This document shows positions 6,301 to 9,317 of a stretch of DNA of 9,317 nt, in pieces (positions within the stretch are counted from its first letter, which is position 1; every line of letters begins with the position of its first letter). The notes beneath the pieces were generated by a model. It saw nothing but the letters and a program-made list of their open reading frames with translations, was not told where the DNA came from and did no database searches. The translations under genes and the position numbers were made by a program. Location: NCBI GenBank assembly GCA_044866695.1, contig JBIOUF010000056.1:1-9317 (forward strand), read 5' to 3'. Origin of the DNA: JBIOUF01 sp044866695. GTDB lineage: Bacteria > Actinomycetota > Actinomycetes > Propionibacteriales > Nocardioidaceae.

Positions 6301-7475
6301 TGTTCGAGTACTTCCCCGGCAACTACATCTGGAACCTCGGCGTGGTGGCCACGCTCAACAGCGGCGGCACGATCGACGAGGTCGACCGGGCCTGCCGGCC
6401 CATCCGCGAGCTCGCATCGCAAGGCTCCGACGTGGGCACGCAGGAGTTCATGGCCTCGTGGCGGCGGGTCGCCGACCAGCTGGAGGACCAGGCCCGCGAG
6501 GCCGAGAAGGAGGGCCACCTGCGGACAGCGGGGCAGAAGTACCTCCGCGCGTCGGTCTACCTGTGCCAGGCGGAGCGGATGCTCAGCAACTCCTCGCCCG
6601 ACCGGATCCCGACGTACCAGCACTGCCTGGAGCTGATGGAGCGGTCCTTCGACCTGGCCGACCCGCTGACCCGGCGGGTGAGCATCGCGTTCGAGGGCAC
6701 CACGCTGCCGGCGTTCTTCACCAACGCATCGGTGGACGGGGAGCCCGCGCCCGTGATGATCATGTGGAACGGGCTGGACTCGACCAAGGAGCACATGTAC
6801 ACCTCCGGCTGGCCGCTGGAGATGGCTGCCCGCGGCATCTCGGTGCTGCAGGTGGACTGCCCCGGGTCCGGGGAGGCGCTGCGGTTGCAGGGACTCACCT
6901 CGCGCGTGGAGACCGAGGAGTGGGCCAGGGCGATCGTGGACTACCTGGGGACGCGGTCCGATGTGCGGCACGACCGGATCGGCCTGGTCGGCTGGTCGCT
7001 CGGCGGCTACTACGTGCCACGTGCCGCGGCGTTCGAGAAGCGGCTCGCGCTCGCGGTCGCCTGGGGCGCCAACCACAACTGGGGCGAGGTGCAGCGGAAG
7101 CGGCTGGAGCGCGAGGGTGAGAACCCGGTCCCGCACTACTGGGAGCACGTCTTGTGGGTGTGGGGCGAGACCGACCTCGACACCTTCATCACCAAGGCCG
7201 AGCGGGTCAACCTCAACGGCGTCGTCGAGCAGATCACCTGCCCGCTGCTGATCACCCACGGCACCAACGACCGGCAGATCAACGTCGCCTATGCGCACCA
7301 GTCCTACGAGCAGGCGGTGAACGCGGCGAAGAGGGACCTCCGGCTGTTCACGCCGGAGGAGGGCGCCACCGAGCACTGCGGGCTGGACCACCTCCCGCAC
7401 GTCGCCGCCTACACCGCCGACTGGATCGAGGACACGCTGCGGGAGCTGGACGCGGCGGCCACGTCGCCGTCCTGA
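6300..7475 (+). CDS. Alpha/beta hydrolase with N-terminal helical domain, 2,6-dihydroxypseudooxynicotine hydrolase / FrsA type
   Basis: A 391-residue enzyme with a helical N-terminal region (about 1-120), including a predicted long helix at 50-97, followed by an alpha/beta hydrolase core. The nucleophile is S233 in GWSLGG, the acid D324 in THGTND, and the likely His H359 (H364 is the alternative). E263, in GANHNWGEV, is a candidate extra acid like the one described for the nicotine-pathway enzyme. That family cleaves a C-C bond between a carbonyl side chain and a ring. The ATG shares one base with the previous stop (TGATG); a GTG three nucleotides earlier would add one residue. Such coupling means it is made with the second FAH enzyme. 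A general esterase role is the main alternative; the substrate is unknown. Confidence 0.87.
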   Translation: MFEYFPGNYIWNLGVVATLNSGGTIDEVDRACRPIRELASQGSDVGTQEFMASWRRVADQLEDQAREAEKEGHLRTAGQKYLRASVYLCQAERMLSNSSPDRIPTYQHCLELMERSFDLADPLTRRVSIAFEGTTLPAFFTNASVDGEPAPVMIMWNGLDSTKEHMYTSGWPLEMAARGISVLQVDCPGSGEALRLQGLTSRVETEEWARAIVDYLGTRSDVRHDRIGLVGWSLGGYYVPRAAAFEKRLALAVAWGANHNWGEVQRKRLEREGENPVPHYWEHVLWVWGETDLDTFITKAERVNLNGVVEQITCPLLITHGTNDRQINVAYAHQSYEQAVNAAKRDLRLFTPEEGATEHCGLDHLPHVAAYTADWIEDTLRELDAAATSPS

Positions 7476-7480
7476 CCCAT

Positions 7481-7517
7481 CCGCATGGCGGGGGTGCGGC
7501 GAACCAGGGTTGCCCTG
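7481..7517 (+). terminator. Two consecutive inverted repeats after the operon, candidate terminator
   Basis: CCGCA (7481-7485) pairs with TGCGG (7495-7499) across a nine-base loop, starting five bases after the hydrolase stop codon. CAGGG (7505-7509) then pairs with CCCTG (7513-7517) around TTG. Neither is followed by a T run. Together they fill most of the 70-bp gap before the DUF4397 gene and may end the catabolic transcript; the second could instead be a protein-binding site near the next promoter. Confidence 0.35.
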
Positions 7518-7545
7518 TGTCCGTCGCACCCGAGAGGACAACGTC

Positions 7546-8355
7546 ATGCGACCCCGACTCGCCGCTGCCGCCGCCGCCACACTGGCCGCGGTCGCCGTAC
7601 CCGCTCCCGCCGATGCCGCCAGCAACGAGGCCACCGTCTCGGTGCTGCACGGCGTGCCGGGCCTGACCGTCGACGTCTACGCGAACGGCGAGGAGATCCT
7701 CCCGGACTTCGCCCCCGGCACCCTCAGCGACCCGCTCACCCTGCCCGCCGGCAGCTACGACCTGCAGGTGTACGCCGACGGCGACGGCCCTGGCAACGGC
7801 CAGCCGGCCGTCGAGGCCTCCGGCGTCGAGGTGCCCGGCGGGGTCGACGCGACCGTGGCGGCGCACCTCGACGCAAGCGGGCAGCCGACGCTGACCGTCT
7901 TCGTCAACGACACGGCGCCCACGGCGCCCGGGGAGGCCCGGCTGACGGTGCGGCACACCGCCGCCGCGCCCGCGGTCGACGTCCGCGCCGACGGGTCGGT
8001 GCTGTTCGGCGACCTGACGAACCCGGACGAGGCGTCCGGTGACGTGCCGGCCGGCACCTACTCCGCCGACGTCGTGCTCGCCGGCACCGAGACCGTGGCG
8101 ATCGGCCCCGCCGACCTCGACCTGGCCGAGGGCACCAACACGATCGTCTACGCGTGGGGGAGCGCCGAGGGCGACAACCTCGACCTCGCCGTGCAGACCA
8201 TCGACGGCCTGCACTCCGCGCCAGGCGTCTCCGGTGGCGAGGCGGGCCTGGCTCCGGAGTCCTCCGGCGCGCCGCTGTGGGCCTACGGCCTCGGCGCCTT
8301 GTCGCTGCTCGTGCTGCTGGCGGCCGGGCGACAGGCGGTCACCGCGCGACGCTGA
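7546..8355 (+). CDS. Secreted DUF4397-domain protein with C-terminal membrane anchor
   Basis: A 269-residue surface protein. An N-terminal signal peptide (about 1-24, cleavage near ADA/AS) precedes two related beta-rich modules. The first, from about 29 (VSVLHGVPGLTVDVYANG), and the second, from about 132 (LTVRHTAAAPAVDVRADG), each show the DUF4397 pattern of a strand, then V-DV-ANG, then a PAG-Y segment. A membrane helix follows at about 244-261, with a basic tail ending ARR. LAPESSG (235-241) just before the helix is where a sortase signal would be, but it is not a canonical LPXTG or LAXTG. The ATG has AGAGGA seven nucleotides upstream. The following sortase gene, seven nucleotides on, suggests this is its substrate. 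The domain's function is unknown; adhesion or wall structure is a guess. Confidence 0.88.
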   Translation: MRPRLAAAAAATLAAVAVPAPADAASNEATVSVLHGVPGLTVDVYANGEEILPDFAPGTLSDPLTLPAGSYDLQVYADGDGPGNGQPAVEASGVEVPGGVDATVAAHLDASGQPTLTVFVNDTAPTAPGEARLTVRHTAAAPAVDVRADGSVLFGDLTNPDEASGDVPAGTYSADVVLAGTETVAIGPADLDLAEGTNTIVYAWGSAEGDNLDLAVQTIDGLHSAPGVSGGEAGLAPESSGAPLWAYGLGALSLLVLLAAGRQAVTARR

Positions 8356-8362
8356 CGCACCG

Positions 8363-9046
8363 ATGAGTGGGACGAGACCGGCCGTCCCGGCCGGCCTGCT
8401 GGCCGGCCTGCTGGCCGGGGTGCTGGGTGCGGCCGGTCTCGTTGTGTCCGCTGTGGTCGTCGTGCCGGCGGAACCCGCTCCGGGGGCGCACGCCCTGCCG
8501 CCGCTGCCGCCGGCGCCGGTGGTCCCTGCCCGGTCCGTGGAGCCGCCTCGCGACGGGTCCGTCACCCCGCCCGTCACCCGGCGCGCCGCCCGTGCGGTCA
8601 ACCCTGTCGGGCTGGCGATCGCAGCCGTCGGGTTCTCCGCGCCGGTCAGCCCGGTCGGCGCCACCGGCGAGGGCCAGATGGCGCTTCCGGCGGACCCGCG
8701 AGTGCTGGGCTGGTACCGCTTCGGGCCCTCGATCGGCCCCCACGCCCGCGGCTCGGCGGTGATCGCCGGTCACCTCGACTCGGTGCGCTTCGGGCTGGGT
8801 CCCCTGGTCAGGCTCCGCGACGTCCGCCCCGGCGACCGGATGCGAGTCCTCGGCTCAGACAGCAGCACCCGGACGTTCGTCGTACGGCGCGTGGACCGCT
8901 ACGACCGTCGGGCGCTCCCGGCCGAGCTCTTCGCCCGCCGGGGTCCGCTGCGGCTGCGCATCATCACCTGCGGCGGCGCCTACGACCCCGACCACGGCGG
9001 CTACCAGCAGAACCTCGTCGTCACCGCCACCCCCACCCCCCTCTGA
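8363..9046 (+). CDS. Class F sortase
   Basis: A 227-residue membrane-anchored transpeptidase of the actinobacterial class F type, acting outside the cell. An N-terminal membrane helix covers about 10-34, a proline-rich linker about 35-70, and the sortase barrel about 80-225. The catalytic His is H137 in the AVIAGHLDS motif and the nucleophile is C203 in IITCGG; GWYRFG at 116-121 is the usual early class F block. In the last strand, where many family members read like YRDNVV with the candidate catalytic Arg, this protein has YQQNLVV (Q215). It starts seven nucleotides after the DUF4397 stop with no clear ribosome binding site, so translation is likely coupled. The job is probably to attach its neighbour, or other proteins, to the wall or to process them. 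Confidence 0.9.
   Translation: MSGTRPAVPAGLLAGLLAGVLGAAGLVVSAVVVVPAEPAPGAHALPPLPPAPVVPARSVEPPRDGSVTPPVTRRAARAVNPVGLAIAAVGFSAPVSPVGATGEGQMALPADPRVLGWYRFGPSIGPHARGSAVIAGHLDSVRFGLGPLVRLRDVRPGDRMRVLGSDSSTRTFVVRRVDRYDRRALPAELFARRGPLRLRIITCGGAYDPDHGGYQQNLVVTATPTPL
8391..8426 (+). repeat. 12-bp triplicate inside the sortase signal-anchor helix
   Basis: CCGGCCTGCTGG occurs twice (8391-8402, 8403-8414), followed by the variant CCGGGGTGCTGG (8415-8426). It is in frame and encodes an AGLL-AGLL-AGVL run in the membrane helix. Slippage here would change helix length in four-residue steps without breaking the frame. Confidence 0.7.
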
Positions 9047-9074
9047 CCCCACTGCGCGTCACCGACCCCTCTCT

Positions 9075-9170
9075 GGGGTGGCGCCGAGTCGGCTCTTGCT
9101 CCCGGCGGGGTGGCGCCGAGTCGGCTCTTGCTCCCGGCGGGGTGGCGCCGAGTCGGCTCTTGCTCCCGGC
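9075..9170 (+). repeat. Tandem 32-bp repeat array C (three identical copies)
   Basis: Units at 9075-9106, 9107-9138 and 9139-9170 are identical. Each starts GGGGTGG and carries the core GCGCCGAGTCGGC, followed by TCTTGCTCCCGGC. It begins 28 bp after the sortase stop codon and is oriented with that gene. Positions 9082-9106 are an exact 25-nt reverse complement of 666-690 in array B. GCCGAGTCGGC is an 11-bp palindrome. Confidence 0.95.
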
Positions 9171-9190
9171 GTACAAGACGAGTGGACCGT

Positions 9191-9205
9191 CGGTCGGCGC
9201 GACCG
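9191..9205. repeat. Perfect inverted repeat between arrays C and D
   Basis: CGGTCG (9191-9196) pairs with CGACCG (9200-9205) around GCG. It lies in the short unique stretch 9171-9221 between the two arrays, the same relative place as the inverted repeats at 439-489 between arrays A and B. There is no T run. It could be part of a bidirectional terminator. Confidence 0.35.
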
Positions 9206-9221
9206 GGCGATGACCGCTGCT

Positions 9222-9317
9222 ACTGGCTCGGCCGCGTGTGGGGGGGCGTTTGCGACGGCTCGGCCGCGTGTGGAGAGGCGTTTGCGACGGCTCGGCCGCG
9301 TGTGGAGAGGCGTTTGC
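9222..9317 (-). repeat. Tandem 32-bp repeat array D, running to the window edge
   Basis: Units are 9222-9253 (slightly diverged), 9254-9285 and 9286-9317 (identical). Each begins GACGGCTCGGC, continues CGCGTGTGGAGAGG, and ends CGTTTGC. The array is cut by the window edge and may continue. With the two bases before each unit, the core GCGACGGCTCGGC equals that of array B (549-561) and is the reverse complement of array A (399-411). Its orientation is therefore that of array B, opposite to arrays A and C. Confidence 0.92.

Noticed and set aside
6024..7634. 536-codon minus-strand frame opposite the hydrolase
   Set aside because: Antisense shadow of the alpha/beta hydrolase and the end of the second FAH gene; no domain.
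334..9317. Transposon or insertion sequence ends flanking the catabolic block
   Set aside because: The inverted flanking repeats suggest it, but there is no transposase or integrase, no target duplication could be found, and the repeats are arranged by gene 3' ends rather than as single terminal repeats.
1..9317. tRNA, rRNA or riboswitch
   Set aside because: Reading the gene-free stretches showed no cloverleaf, rRNA segment or known riboswitch core; a covariance-model search was not possible here.

Overview
The window is very GC-rich, with actinobacterial codon use, close gene packing and overlapping start/stop codons. The class F sortase next to a DUF4397 surface protein, and the families of intergenic tandem repeats, point to a high-GC Actinomycetota, most likely Nocardioides or another Nocardioidaceae. 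The phylum is fairly secure; the genus is an inference.

Layout. (1) Positions 1-333 hold the C-terminal end of a Bcr/CflA-type MFS efflux transporter. (2) Positions 334-733 hold no gene, but two tandem arrays of 32-bp units facing each other. (3) Positions 734-1867 (minus strand) encode a group A FAD-dependent aromatic monooxygenase. (4) Positions 1868-2096 are a divergent promoter region with a 13-bp perfect palindrome. (5) Positions 2097-7475 (plus strand) are a six-gene catabolic operon: ABM-domain monooxygenase, FAH-family hydrolase, type I extradiol dioxygenase, short-chain dehydrogenase, second FAH-family hydrolase, and an alpha/beta hydrolase of the 2,6-dihydroxypseudooxynicotine hydrolase / FrsA type. 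Gaps are 6, 87 and 11 nt, then a 4-nt overlap and a 1-nt overlap. (6) Positions 7546-9046 encode an unrelated cell-surface pair, a secreted DUF4397 protein and a class F sortase. (7) Positions 9075-9317 carry two more 32-bp arrays, again facing each other.

How the genes may work together. The flavin monooxygenase, transcribed divergently, would hydroxylate an aromatic or N-heteroaromatic substrate. The extradiol dioxygenase would open the resulting diol ring. The alpha/beta hydrolase and two FAH enzymes would cleave C-C bonds, hydrate or isomerise the products, and the SDR would interconvert an alcohol and a carbonyl. The ABM protein may oxidise a quinol-like intermediate. The usual lower meta-pathway aldolase and acylating aldehyde dehydrogenase are absent, and no regulator gene lies in the window, so the substrate cannot be named from the sequence.

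The least ordinary signal is the 32-bp repeat family. Each array sits just after the stop codon of a gene and is oriented with that gene, and all arrays share a palindromic GCCGA-N-YCGKC-like core. A second, separate repeat of two tandem hairpins forms the last codons of the second FAH gene, immediately before the hydrolase start.
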